Source: CBDCYH01 sp965224105 (lineage in GTDB: Bacteria > Bacteroidota > Rhodothermia > Rhodothermales > JABDKH01). Taken from it: 64,000 nucleotides of DNA. The stretch's first letter is position 1, and each line of letters opens with the position of its first letter. The translations under genes and the position numbers were made by a program. Where the stretch lies: positions 310,001-374,000 of the forward strand of contig CBDCYH010000002.1 of NCBI GenBank assembly GCA_965224105.1, read 5' to 3'. Of this stretch, positions 16,277-24,659 are shown piece after piece. The notes beneath the pieces are model-generated. The model was not told where the DNA came from and ran no database searches. It saw only the letters and a program-made list of their open reading frames with translations.

Positions 16277-16651
16277 CTACGATCGAGGTCTCTTGGTTCC
16301 GTATTTGGATCGTGATTGCATTCGGTCCTCGACACCGGACGTATCGGAGGCGCCGCGCACGATGTGGTACTTCACACCTGGAAGGTCTTTCACCCTTCCG
16401 CCGCGAACCAGCACGATGGAGTGCTCCTGCAGATTATGTCCCTCGCCCGGTATGTAGGCGATAACCTCAACTCCATTCGATAGTCGCACTTTCGCAACCT
16501 TCCGAAGAGCGGAGTTTGGCTTCTTTGGCGTAGTAGTGTACACACGCGTGCACACGCCACGCCGCTGTGGACAAGAGCTGAGAGCTGGCGACTTGGTGTT
16601 TTTCACCTTGCTCTTGCGCCCTTTTCGCACTAATTGCTGAATAGTTGGCAC
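16277..16651 (-). CDS. rpsL: 30S ribosomal protein S12
   Basis: The 124-aa S12 of the decoding centre starts MPTIQQLVRKGRKSKVKNTK. The two fidelity loops carry the ordinary streptomycin-sensitive residues (TTTPKKPNSALRKV and RGGRVKDLPGVKYH), so no typical resistance substitution is present. It is the first gene of the cluster in transcription order, and a candidate promoter lies about 90 bases upstream. Confidence 0.97.
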   Translation of the reverse strand: MPTIQQLVRKGRKSKVKNTKSPALSSCPQRRGVCTRVYTTTPKKPNSALRKVAKVRLSNGVEVIAYIPGEGHNLQEHSIVLVRGGRVKDLPGVKYHIVRGASDTSGVEDRMQSRSKYGTKRPRS

Positions 16652-16741
16652 TACTTACCCCTAAAGGTCTCTTTTGTGAAGGAATTTGCGCTGGAATGCG
16701 CTGCTCAGGCTGAGCTCTACCCAAATTTTGGATAGCTGCCT

Positions 16742-16771
16742 AATATAAGGTTAGACGTGAAATGGGCGCAA
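16742..16771 (-). promoter_or_regulatory. Candidate promoter for the str-S10-spc ribosomal cluster
   Basis: Reading the minus strand, TTGCGC (16766-16771) is followed after 18 bases by TATATT (16742-16747), an acceptable -35/-10 pair. It lies about 90 bases ahead of rpsL in the only long non-coding stretch before the cluster. The rest of 16652-16910 shows no gene; it contains a short GCCCT/AGGGC dyad near 16831-16847 without a T-run. This is a by-eye call. Confidence 0.3.
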
Positions 16772-16910
16772 TTCGCTCTGTGAAGTTACCGCAGATTGGG
16801 TTGCGTGAAAAATCGAATCCGCCCTTTTTGGCCCTATTTCGAAGGGCTCCGTTAACACAGCATGTTCTTGAACGATATACTGATATATTCAGCCATATCG
16901 ACAAACCTGT

Positions 16911-19007
16911 TTAGGACTCCGCCCCGTCCCCGTCTCCCCCTCCCTGGACCTCCGCTCGTACCTCGTCCGAGCCCGAAGCAACCTCCGCCTCCTCGCCAAG
17001 CTCTGCCGACGGAACGACGCTGTCCGCGGGTTGCACCGTGCCAGTGCCGTTAACCACGTACTCGCCAAACGGCCGCTCGCCCAATAGTTCTATCAGGTCC
17101 TTGGGTCCCAAAACCTCTTTCTCCAGCAGTGCCTGCGCCAACGCTTCCAAAAGGTCACGCTTTTCTGTTAGCATAGTGCGAGCCCGTTCTCGAACATCTT
17201 CGATCATCCTCTTCACCTCCACATCAATGAGATGGGCCGTCTCATCAGAGTAAGGCTTTTCAAACATCGGACTCTCAGAGGATCCCGATAGATTGAAACT
17301 TACGTACCCAACGCGTTCCGACATTCCGTAGTCAACGACCATCGCATATGCCATCTTGGTAATCGTCTCGAGATCACTTTGTGCGCCGGTTGTAATCCGA
17401 CCAAAAACTATTTCCTCTGCTACTCGCCCGCCAATCGCCATCGTCATGCGATCATACAGGGCTTCGGTTGAGTACAGATAGCGTTCCTCTGGCAAGTACT
17501 GCGCATAGCCCAGTGCTGCCAGACCACGTGGTACGATCGAGACCTTAACAACGGGGTCTGTGTTCTCCAGGAACCAACCCGTAATGGCATGACCCGCCTC
17601 GTGATACGCAACAATCTTTTTCTCTTCAGGAGAGATAAGCTTGTTCTTCTTCTCGAGCCCAGCGATCATCCTGTCCGTGGCTTTCTCGAAGTCAATCATC
17701 TCGATGGCTTTCTTGTCCTCTCGAGCCGCGAGCAATGCTGCTTCATTACAAACGTTTGCGATTTCGGCACCCGCGAATCCGGGAGTCTGACTGGCCAACA
17801 CAGCGAGGTCAACCTCTGGTGATACGCGAAGGTTACGCGTATGCACCTCGAAGATCTCTTCCCGCTCGCGTCTATCCGGCTTGTCGATCAGTACCTGTCG
17901 ATCAAAGCGTCCTGGTCGAAGCAACGCCGAATCCAAAACATCCGGTCGGTTGGTTGCGGCCATAATGATGACACCCTTGTCTGTGTTGAACCCGTCCATC
18001 TCGACAAGCAGCTGGTTAAGCGTGTTCTCCCGTTCGTCGTTGGCGCCCATCATCATACCGCGACCCCTGGATCTACCGATCGCGTCTATCTCATCAATGA
18101 AAATGATACACGGAGCCTTCTCTTTTGCCTGTCTGAACAGGTCACGCACACGCGCTGCTCCAACACCAACAAACATCTCGACAAAATCGGATCCCGACAA
18201 GGAAAAGAACGGAGCTCCCGCTTCGCCAGCAACAGCTTTTGCCAGAAGTGTTTTCCCTGTACCTGGAGGGCCGACAAGCAATACCCCTTTCGGCAGCTTG
18301 CCACCAAGCTTAGTAAATTTTTTGGGCGTCTTTAGAAAGTCGACAATTTCGACAATCTCATTTTTTGCTTCTGCGAGTCCAGCAACATCTTCAAACGTTA
18401 CGCGATGCTCACCCATGGCATCGAAGAGAACAGCTTTGTTCTTCCCGATGTTTAAAACTTGCGACGACGGATTCATCCGACGAAAGATCATAAAGAAGAT
18501 GAGAATCAGACCAATCGGGAAGATCCACAAAAGCAACCCGTCGACCCAGTTCTCCTCCTGTCGCGAGTCGAACTTTACGGGAGCCAAACCGTCGGCTGTG
18601 GACGCTTCGGTATTGTAGTCTCGAAGGAACTGCGTCAACTCGTGATCCTCCGGTCGCACGGTGGTGAATCGGGTCTTCGCTTCTTCACCTGAGCTCGCGA
18701 GCAATTCGCTTCTTTCTTTTGCGAGCTTAACATGCTTGCCAGATACCGCAGCATCCGTATACGTTCCGACTATCCGCTTGTCGTTGATTACGACAATCTC
18801 TTCCACATAACCCTTCTCTACATAGTCGAGGAATTCGCTGTACTCAACAGCGTTCTGATCCGACGCTCCCAGCAGGGTGATCAGGTGCACCAGCAACGCG
18901 AAAGCGACAACAATGAACAGCCAAAAAGAAAGGGTTGGTCTCTTGTCGTTACGACGAATATTACGAGGCCGATCTTTGTTCTCTTTTTGCTTCTCCTCTT
19001 GGGACAT
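16911..19007 (-). CDS. ftsH: ATP-dependent zinc metalloprotease FtsH
   Basis: The 698-aa inner-membrane AAA+ protease degrades misfolded membrane proteins and regulators. TM1 is around residues 27-47, a periplasmic domain follows, and TM2 is around 156-176. Walker A GPPGTGKT is at 246-253, Walker B IIFIDEIDAI ends at 310, and the arginine-finger region is ALLRPGRFDR. The zinc motif HEAGH is at 469-473. The C-terminal 50 residues are Gly/Glu-rich and acidic and probably disordered. It is followed on the same strand by rpsL after about 260 bases and has its own candidate promoter upstream. Confidence 0.98.
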   Translation of the reverse strand: MSQEEKQKENKDRPRNIRRNDKRPTLSFWLFIVVAFALLVHLITLLGASDQNAVEYSEFLDYVEKGYVEEIVVINDKRIVGTYTDAAVSGKHVKLAKERSELLASSGEEAKTRFTTVRPEDHELTQFLRDYNTEASTADGLAPVKFDSRQEENWVDGLLLWIFPIGLILIFFMIFRRMNPSSQVLNIGKNKAVLFDAMGEHRVTFEDVAGLAEAKNEIVEIVDFLKTPKKFTKLGGKLPKGVLLVGPPGTGKTLLAKAVAGEAGAPFFSLSGSDFVEMFVGVGAARVRDLFRQAKEKAPCIIFIDEIDAIGRSRGRGMMMGANDERENTLNQLLVEMDGFNTDKGVIIMAATNRPDVLDSALLRPGRFDRQVLIDKPDRREREEIFEVHTRNLRVSPEVDLAVLASQTPGFAGAEIANVCNEAALLAAREDKKAIEMIDFEKATDRMIAGLEKKNKLISPEEKKIVAYHEAGHAITGWFLENTDPVVKVSIVPRGLAALGYAQYLPEERYLYSTEALYDRMTMAIGGRVAEEIVFGRITTGAQSDLETITKMAYAMVVDYGMSERVGYVSFNLSGSSESPMFEKPYSDETAHLIDVEVKRMIEDVRERARTMLTEKRDLLEALAQALLEKEVLGPKDLIELLGERPFGEYVVNGTGTVQPADSVVPSAELGEEAEVASGSDEVRAEVQGGGDGDGAES

Positions 19008-19060
19008 ATATCTAGCGGAAGGGGTTTACGGCGGTTGAAGCCGAACTGGAATTTGCCTGC

Positions 19061-19098
19061 ATGGTTCCAAAACCATACCAAGCCTGTAAGTGTGTCAA
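19061..19098 (-). promoter_or_regulatory. Candidate ftsH promoter with overlapping dyad
   Basis: On the minus strand TTGACA (19093-19098), within TTTTGACA, is followed about 20 bases later by TGGTTTTG (19068-19075), one mismatch from the Bacteroidota -7 element TAnnTTTG. Directly over this element lies a perfect six-bp inverted repeat, ATGGTT-CCAA-AACCAT (19061-19076), which could be an operator. It lies 54-91 bases upstream of the ftsH ATG. The rest of 19008-19198 shows no gene. Confidence 0.35.
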
Positions 19099-19198
19099 AA
19101 CGGCCGTCTGTTTCATTATCGTATCGGCCTTTCCGGGCAGATGTTACCCCGCCTGTCAGTAATCGAGATTGTAATCGTAACTACGAGTCGCGGCGAAG

Positions 19199-22100
19199 CT
19201 AGAATATAACGGGTAGCGACATCCGCACCCTTGCCGGTTCGCCCGATTCCAGGCGGCCAGCAACAAATCGAGCCGATTTGATCAGTCTTAACGCTTCTTC
19301 ATCATAACCGGGACCGAGCGACGTTTTTACCGTTGCCTCGCCGACCGAACCGTCTGTTTCAACGGTGAACTCCACGAGAACTGCGCCTGACAACTCCTCA
19401 CCCTCCTCAAACTCAGGTAAAATCCGGCTCTCCAGCAACTTCTCGATACCCCCGATCAGGACTGGCATTACAGCCACACTGTCGTACACAGCGCTTTGCG
19501 TTCCGTCCACCGCAACCGTGTCAGCATTCGCGGTGTCCGCGACCGTTTTTTCCTCCGTCGTATCCTCTCTGTTTCTTTCCGCAAGTCGCCGCTTTACATC
19601 ATCGACGCTAAGGGGTTCTTCTGATTCATTTTCTTTAGGCGTTTCCGGTGGATCTGGCAACTTGGCCATTCGTTCTGCTTCTTTCTCCAAATTCTGCTCG
19701 GCCATGTTGGGCTCAGTTTCCTCTACTTCGCCTGCTATCGGCGTGTCAACCCCGGAGCGTATTCCGCGGTCTTCCCTCTCCCGCTCCAGTTCCACGCGCG
19801 GGGTAGACTTGTCCGGGACTGCAACTGAGTCAGTGTTAGCAACCGGGAGTTCTTTCTCAGGCTCGTCTTCGCTGCCCCGTCTTGCTTCAGCAAAGACGGC
19901 CGTTGCCTCGCGTGCAAAGTTGGCGTATGGAGAACCAGGATAGCGGGCAGACACGAGACCAAAGAGATCGTCTACGTACACCTCGAACAGGCCAGTGCTG
20001 TCGGCCGGCCGCATCCCCAACTCAACGAAAAACGAGTCTGGAAGATTTGTCTGAATGGGTTCGAGCAGACTTATACTATCAGCTCGCAGTGCCTCGCCGT
20101 GCACCTTGGCACCAGCAAGCAAATGCTTGGGAGCCAGCTCGGTCTCGGCAAACTGGTGCGACTTTATTAGAAATGAGTCCGCGAGGACATAGGTGGGACC
20201 GTTTAACTCCCATCGTTGAAACAGTTTGTCGTAGTCAACCCGAGCGGAATCAGTCAAGACGGTCCGTACCGCGACTGAATCTTCAACCGTGGAATCGAGA
20301 GCATCGGGAAACACCTCGAGTAGTTGTTCGCGCGTTGTTTCGGCTGCGACCGTATTGCCCGTGCTCTCATGAACCTCTGCAACCGCGTAGTATGCCCTTT
20401 TGCGAGCAACATCAGACCCACCTTCATCGATAACTTTATTGTACCAATAGAGGGCCGAGTCGGGTCGATTCATCGCCAAGAACAAGACGTTGCCAAGGTC
20501 ATATCGCACTTCGGCCCGCTCTTCCAGCATTTGCAATCTTGCTTCCGGGTCTCGCGGCACGGCGGTAACGTCGACCGGTGGGAGGATATCAAACGGTAGG
20601 TCGTCTACGCCGACGACTTCGGCTGAAACCTCACCCTCAGGGTTTCCGTCGGCTTGCGCGGCTGCTTCCACAAGAGACAGGTATCGCCAATTAGGCGCGA
20701 GTGGACGCTGACCCCATACCTCAAAAAAGTTTTGCAGATTTTCCCGAACGATATTCAAGTCTTTGTGGAACAGGAAGCCTGCCTCTCCGGATGCAGATGA
20801 CGTGGACCCGATTTCGGCAGCCTTGGTCTGATTAAACGACTCCCCCCTTTCGGAATTTTGGTTGGCACCTGCCTCGAACTGCTGTTTTATCCTTCGTTCC
20901 TCTTCCAGCTTGCGCTGTTCTTCAAATTCGATGGCCCTTTGAATACGGATCTCCTCGATCCGTGCATCAAACTCTTCTTCACTGAGTGAACCGAGAACCA
21001 GCAGTGAGTCAATTTCGACCAGCCTCCCATACACATCTGCGAAGCTGCCGAACGTCTCAGATAGCCCTTCAGCATCCGTGATCGCCCCGGGGGCGAAAGC
21101 AAAATCTTCGCGCTGATTCTGTTGTTGGTTGTTTCTTCCTCGCAGTTGAACCGACGCGGTATCAAAGTGCGCCGCAGCCCTGGTGAAATCCACCGCCACG
21201 TCCCGGTAGTACAACCCGAGTGCGTACTGTGCACGACCTCTGACTCCCTGAGTCAGCCTCTCGGAGTCGTAGAGAATTTCTTCAAACACGTCGGCCGCCT
21301 CATCAAATCGTCCTGCTGCATACAAGATGTTACCGCGTAGTAGTGCAAGCTCGGTTTGATAACCAAAATGTTTGTCATTTCGCTCCATCTTTCGAACGGT
21401 CCGGAGTGCTTGCTCGGGATCGACATACAGCCCTTCCATTTCACCCGCTTTGTAGGCTGCCGCGTACTCCAGTTCATACTGAGGATTGAATTTTGCTACC
21501 CGCCGGTACGCGTCCCTCGCTTCTTCGAAAGAGCCTCGACGTTCCAGAATTTGGCCGAGTAAAAACTGACCGCGTGCTGCAGCATGTTTATCTCGAGCCT
21601 TCGGCAGGGCGCTTGTCAACAATTCCTCTGCAGCGTCCCACTGACCCATCTTCAAGTGGGCTTCAGCAAGAACCAGTTCGGTTAAGGGTTGCCACCGTTT
21701 CCCAAGGTCTTCTTCGTCCAGCACGATCCTAATGGCAGCACTAGCTTCTTCGTAGTTGCCACTTGCGACGAGCGATCGCCCGAGCCAAAAGTGTGCTTCT
21801 TTTGACAAGCCCGTGCCTAGCTCAATGACCTCATTGAACTTCTGCTCGGCTGCTGAATAGTTCTGGGAGAAGAAATAGGACTTCCCGATTAACATGAGAG
21901 CGTCGTCGACCCACTTCGAGGTATCGTGCTTTCTCAGGATGTCGGCGCTCTTCTTTATCGCCTGCTCCAGGTCATTGCCCGCACCAACGGTCGGAAGCTG
22001 ATAGATCTCCAGGTACCGATCCCGATCAATGGTCTCGGACCTGGTGGTAGAAGACTCTTCAGCCTTCTCAAACGACCGCTTGGCGTTGTAGTAGGTATTG

Positions 22101-22204
22101 TAGTACGCGGTGAAATCTTCGTATCCGCGCCCTACAAAAGAGGACGAGCTACAGCCTGCGATACCAAAGCAAATCACGATGGCGAGAAACGTTCGACCCA
22201 TCAC
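19199..22204 (-). CDS. SprE/PorW-like TPR lipoprotein with C-terminal TonB-type domain
   Basis: The product is 1001 aa. A lipoprotein signal peptide ends at IAGC with Cys18 lipidated. The following segment (YEDFTAYYNTYYNAKRSFEKA) resembles the start of SprE/PorW lipoproteins of the type 9 secretion/gliding machinery. Residues about 30-420 carry repeated TPR-like helices (for example YSAAEQKFNEVIELGTGLSK and RRGSFEEARDAYRRVAKFNP). A long charged Glu/Arg-rich linker (about 750-900) leads to a TonB C-terminal-like domain (GAVLVEFTVETDGSVGEATV and the YDEEALRLIKSARF region). It is probably a periplasmic lipoprotein scaffold that contacts another envelope partner. Whether it belongs to a type 9 system is inference from the N-terminus only. 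Confidence 0.75.
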   Translation of the reverse strand: MMGRTFLAIVICFGIAGCSSSSFVGRGYEDFTAYYNTYYNAKRSFEKAEESSTTRSETIDRDRYLEIYQLPTVGAGNDLEQAIKKSADILRKHDTSKWVDDALMLIGKSYFFSQNYSAAEQKFNEVIELGTGLSKEAHFWLGRSLVASGNYEEASAAIRIVLDEEDLGKRWQPLTELVLAEAHLKMGQWDAAEELLTSALPKARDKHAAARGQFLLGQILERRGSFEEARDAYRRVAKFNPQYELEYAAAYKAGEMEGLYVDPEQALRTVRKMERNDKHFGYQTELALLRGNILYAAGRFDEAADVFEEILYDSERLTQGVRGRAQYALGLYYRDVAVDFTRAAAHFDTASVQLRGRNNQQQNQREDFAFAPGAITDAEGLSETFGSFADVYGRLVEIDSLLVLGSLSEEEFDARIEEIRIQRAIEFEEQRKLEEERRIKQQFEAGANQNSERGESFNQTKAAEIGSTSSASGEAGFLFHKDLNIVRENLQNFFEVWGQRPLAPNWRYLSLVEAAAQADGNPEGEVSAEVVGVDDLPFDILPPVDVTAVPRDPEARLQMLEERAEVRYDLGNVLFLAMNRPDSALYWYNKVIDEGGSDVARKRAYYAVAEVHESTGNTVAAETTREQLLEVFPDALDSTVEDSVAVRTVLTDSARVDYDKLFQRWELNGPTYVLADSFLIKSHQFAETELAPKHLLAGAKVHGEALRADSISLLEPIQTNLPDSFFVELGMRPADSTGLFEVYVDDLFGLVSARYPGSPYANFAREATAVFAEARRGSEDEPEKELPVANTDSVAVPDKSTPRVELEREREDRGIRSGVDTPIAGEVEETEPNMAEQNLEKEAERMAKLPDPPETPKENESEEPLSVDDVKRRLAERNREDTTEEKTVADTANADTVAVDGTQSAVYDSVAVMPVLIGGIEKLLESRILPEFEEGEELSGAVLVEFTVETDGSVGEATVKTSLGPGYDEEALRLIKSARFVAGRLESGEPARVRMSLPVIF

Positions 22205-22307
22205 ACCGAATAAGACAGAGTTGAAAAGTTGTATCCGTGCTTCAGAAACTATCGTCGCAAACTATTATTGCAGAAGTCGCCAAACTGATGCCCAGGCTCG
22301 GTGCCAG

Positions 22308-23735
22308 CTAGATCTGGGAGACGAGGACCATATTTGTACTTCCTTTGGCGGGTAACGGCATTCCGGCCGTCATCACAACCCTGTCACCGGCTTCAAGCAG
22401 GCCGCTATCCTTGAGAATAGAATTGACCAGCGAGATCCCCTCGTCAGTTTGACTTTGGAAAGGAATCAAAAATGCATTTGTTCCCCACAACAATCCCAGT
22501 TGGTTAACTACAGCAGCTGTGTCTGTGAACGCGTACAGAGGTACACTAGGTCGATGCCGGGCAATACTTCGGGCTGTTGCGCCACTCGCAGTCAGGCACA
22601 CGATCGCTTTTGCTGCCGTATGCTCGGCGAGCTGGTACGCCATATAACTCACAGACTCGGTAATCAACTCATCCTCATCCGAACCCTTTGGTCTATGGTC
22701 CAGAATCATGGGGTCGTTGCTGTAGTGCTTTTCCGCGTCTTCGATGATTTCCGCCATGACCTCTACGACGCGAACCGGGTATTTACCTACGGCAGTTTCG
22801 GCTGACAACATCACGGCATCACTGCCATCCAACACCGCGTTTGCAACGTCACTTGCTTCTGCTCTCGTCGGCCGCGGATTGTCTACCATACTTTCCAACA
22901 TTTGCGTCGCAGTTATGACTGGCGTCGCCGCACGAAGGCATTTTATGATCATCTCTTTCTGCAGACCCGGTACACGAGACAAGGGCATCTCAATTCCAAG
23001 GTCACCACGAGCGACCATTACGGCATCCGATAGCTCGAGAATCTCATCGATGACATCCACCGCCTCCGGCTTTTCGATTTTCGCAACAACACTTACATCT
23101 TTACCTTCTTCCCGAATAAGTTTTACGAGGTCTCTCACATCTGATTCATTTCTCACAAACGAAAGGGCAACTATATCAACGCCCATCTCAAGCCCAAATT
23201 TCAGATCTGAAATGTCTTTCTTCGTGAGTGAAGGCCGACTATTTACCATGCGGGGAAAATGAACACCTTTTCTCGAACGCAGCGGCCCACCAACTGTCAC
23301 CTCCGTGTACACATCGTCTCCACGAATGTCGACTATCTCCAATTCGAGAAGTCCATCGTCGAGAAGCACTTTCCCTCCGACCGCGACGGCGGCGGCGAGG
23401 TCCTTATAGCTAATGTGAACTCTGTTAGCATCACCAACATCAAGAGGCTCGCTCGTTAGGACGAGTATCTGACCTTTATGGATGAGCACGCCTCCACCGG
23501 CCATATCCCCGACACGAATTTTCGGACCCTGGAGGTCCTGCATTATCGGTACACTCCTTCCAACTTCTCTCGCCGCTTCGCGTACGAGTTCGAGGCGCCT
23601 CTTGTGTTTCTCGTGGGTTCCGTGCGAAAAATTGAATCGCGCCACATCCATCCCCGCTTCAATCATCCTGCGGATGGTGTCTTTGTCATTTGATGTTGGA
23701 CCAAGAGTGCAAACTATCTTTGTACGGCGAGGCAT
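22308..23735 (-). CDS. pyk: Pyruvate kinase
   Basis: The enzyme converts phosphoenolpyruvate and ADP to pyruvate and ATP in glycolysis. The start is the ATG at 23733-23735 (MPRRTKIVCTLGPTSNDKDT), the standard family opening; an upstream in-frame start would add twelve atypical residues. The visible active-site features are FNFSHGTHEKH, VVAKIEKPEAVD, the VMVARGDLGIEMPL signature, and TATQML-type (PVITATQMLESMVDNPRPTR) with AVMLSAETAVGKYP. The C-terminal allosteric domain is complete, giving 475 aa. It is a single gene, divergent from yidD. Confidence 0.97.
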   Translation of the reverse strand: MPRRTKIVCTLGPTSNDKDTIRRMIEAGMDVARFNFSHGTHEKHKRRLELVREAAREVGRSVPIMQDLQGPKIRVGDMAGGGVLIHKGQILVLTSEPLDVGDANRVHISYKDLAAAVAVGGKVLLDDGLLELEIVDIRGDDVYTEVTVGGPLRSRKGVHFPRMVNSRPSLTKKDISDLKFGLEMGVDIVALSFVRNESDVRDLVKLIREEGKDVSVVAKIEKPEAVDVIDEILELSDAVMVARGDLGIEMPLSRVPGLQKEMIIKCLRAATPVITATQMLESMVDNPRPTRAEASDVANAVLDGSDAVMLSAETAVGKYPVRVVEVMAEIIEDAEKHYSNDPMILDHRPKGSDEDELITESVSYMAYQLAEHTAAKAIVCLTASGATARSIARHRPSVPLYAFTDTAAVVNQLGLLWGTNAFLIPFQSQTDEGISLVNSILKDSGLLEAGDRVVMTAGMPLPAKGSTNMVLVSQI

Positions 23736-23839
23736 GTAGCGTGTGGTGGAATGGCGGAACGGAGTTTCCAAGTTACAACAAGCCTGTGTGCCTAGCTACG
23801 ATATATCAGTATCTTAATACCAGCCAGCGGCAACTTCCG

Positions 23840-24097
23840 ATGAAGATCTTCCAGGCCATTCTTATCGCATTTATAAAATTCTACCGCGCAGGGATTTCTC
23901 CATTCTTCCCGCCAAGCTGCAGATTTTCGCCAACGTGTTCTGAATACAGCATTGAAGCCATTCAGAAGTATGGCGCGACGAAAGGTTTGATCTTGTCGAT
24001 ACACAGAATATTGCGCTGTAATCCGTGGGGAGGCCACGGCTTTGATCCACCAGTTTGGTATTCCGAAAAAACTCGTAACGAAAACAGTAGACGATAA
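23840..24097 (+). CDS. yidD: Membrane protein insertion efficiency factor YidD
   Basis: The 85-aa peripheral inner-membrane protein assists YidC-mediated insertion. The start is the ATG at 23840 (MKIFQAILIAFIKFYRAGIS). The family signature is complete: an amphipathic N-terminal helix, CRFSPTCSEYSIEAIQKYG and RILRCNPWGGHGFDPP, including the three conserved cysteines. It is the first gene of the plus-strand run with moaB six bases later; yidC and rnpA are not nearby. Confidence 0.95.
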   Translation: MKIFQAILIAFIKFYRAGISPFFPPSCRFSPTCSEYSIEAIQKYGATKGLILSIHRILRCNPWGGHGFDPPVWYSEKTRNENSRR

Positions 24098-24103
24098 CTT
24101 CCA

Positions 24104-24607
24104 GTGGGATATCAAGAACACAAAAAGAAGTCCGGGTCTCAGAAGGTTGAAGCGGCAGTAATCACCGTTAGCGATTCGCGGACGCGTGCCAACGATTCGA
24201 GCGGCGACTTAATCCAGGACCGCCTCGAAACCCACGGGCATGTTGTGTCTGTGAGACAGATCGTTAAGGATGAGGCCGACCAGATCGAGGCTGCACTGAA
24301 ACACGCCACTGGATCCTGCGACGTAGTCATTCTCACCGGCGGAACGGGAATCAGTAACAGGGACTCGACGTTCGAGGTGGTATCTGCCAAACTCGAAAAG
24401 ACACTCCCGGGTTTTGGTGAGTTATTCCGCATGTTGTCGTTCGAGGAAATAGGCGCAGGCGCAATGCTCAGTCGTGCAACTGCTGGTGTCTACAACAATT
24501 CAGTAGTCTTTTCCTTACCAGGCTCATCGAAAGCGGTCGAACTTGCGATGGACAGACTGATTGTCGATGAATTGTCTCACCTGGTCTGGGAAATCCTGCG
24601 CAGATGA
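24104..24607 (+). CDS. moaB: MoaB/MogA-family molybdenum cofactor protein
   Basis: The 167-aa protein belongs to the MoCF-biosynthesis fold that adenylylates molybdopterin (MogA) or acts in early cofactor synthesis (MoaB). AAVITVSDSRTRANDSSGDL is the N-terminal signature, and DVVILTGGTGISNRDSTFEV carries the substrate-binding TGGTG loop. The acidic FEEIGAGAMLSRA and the PGSSKAVELAMD region match MoaB. The start is a GTG at 24104. No other molybdopterin gene is in the window, so its pathway partners are elsewhere. Confidence 0.93.
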   Translation: MGYQEHKKKSGSQKVEAAVITVSDSRTRANDSSGDLIQDRLETHGHVVSVRQIVKDEADQIEAALKHATGSCDVVILTGGTGISNRDSTFEVVSAKLEKTLPGFGELFRMLSFEEIGAGAMLSRATAGVYNNSVVFSLPGSSKAVELAMDRLIVDELSHLVWEILRR

Positions 24608-24659
24608 TTTTCGAATCGGGAGCAACCGCTATATTCTGGCATCAATCCAACTGCGCTGA

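Noticed and set aside
16831..16847. GCCCT/AGGGC dyad downstream of ftsH
   Set aside because: The stem is only five bp and no T-run follows on the coding strand, so it is too weak for a terminator call.
16868..16906. Very short minus-strand ATG frame (about 14 codons) between ftsH and rpsL, considered as a leader peptide
   Set aside because: It has no ribosome-site support and no regulatory codon run.
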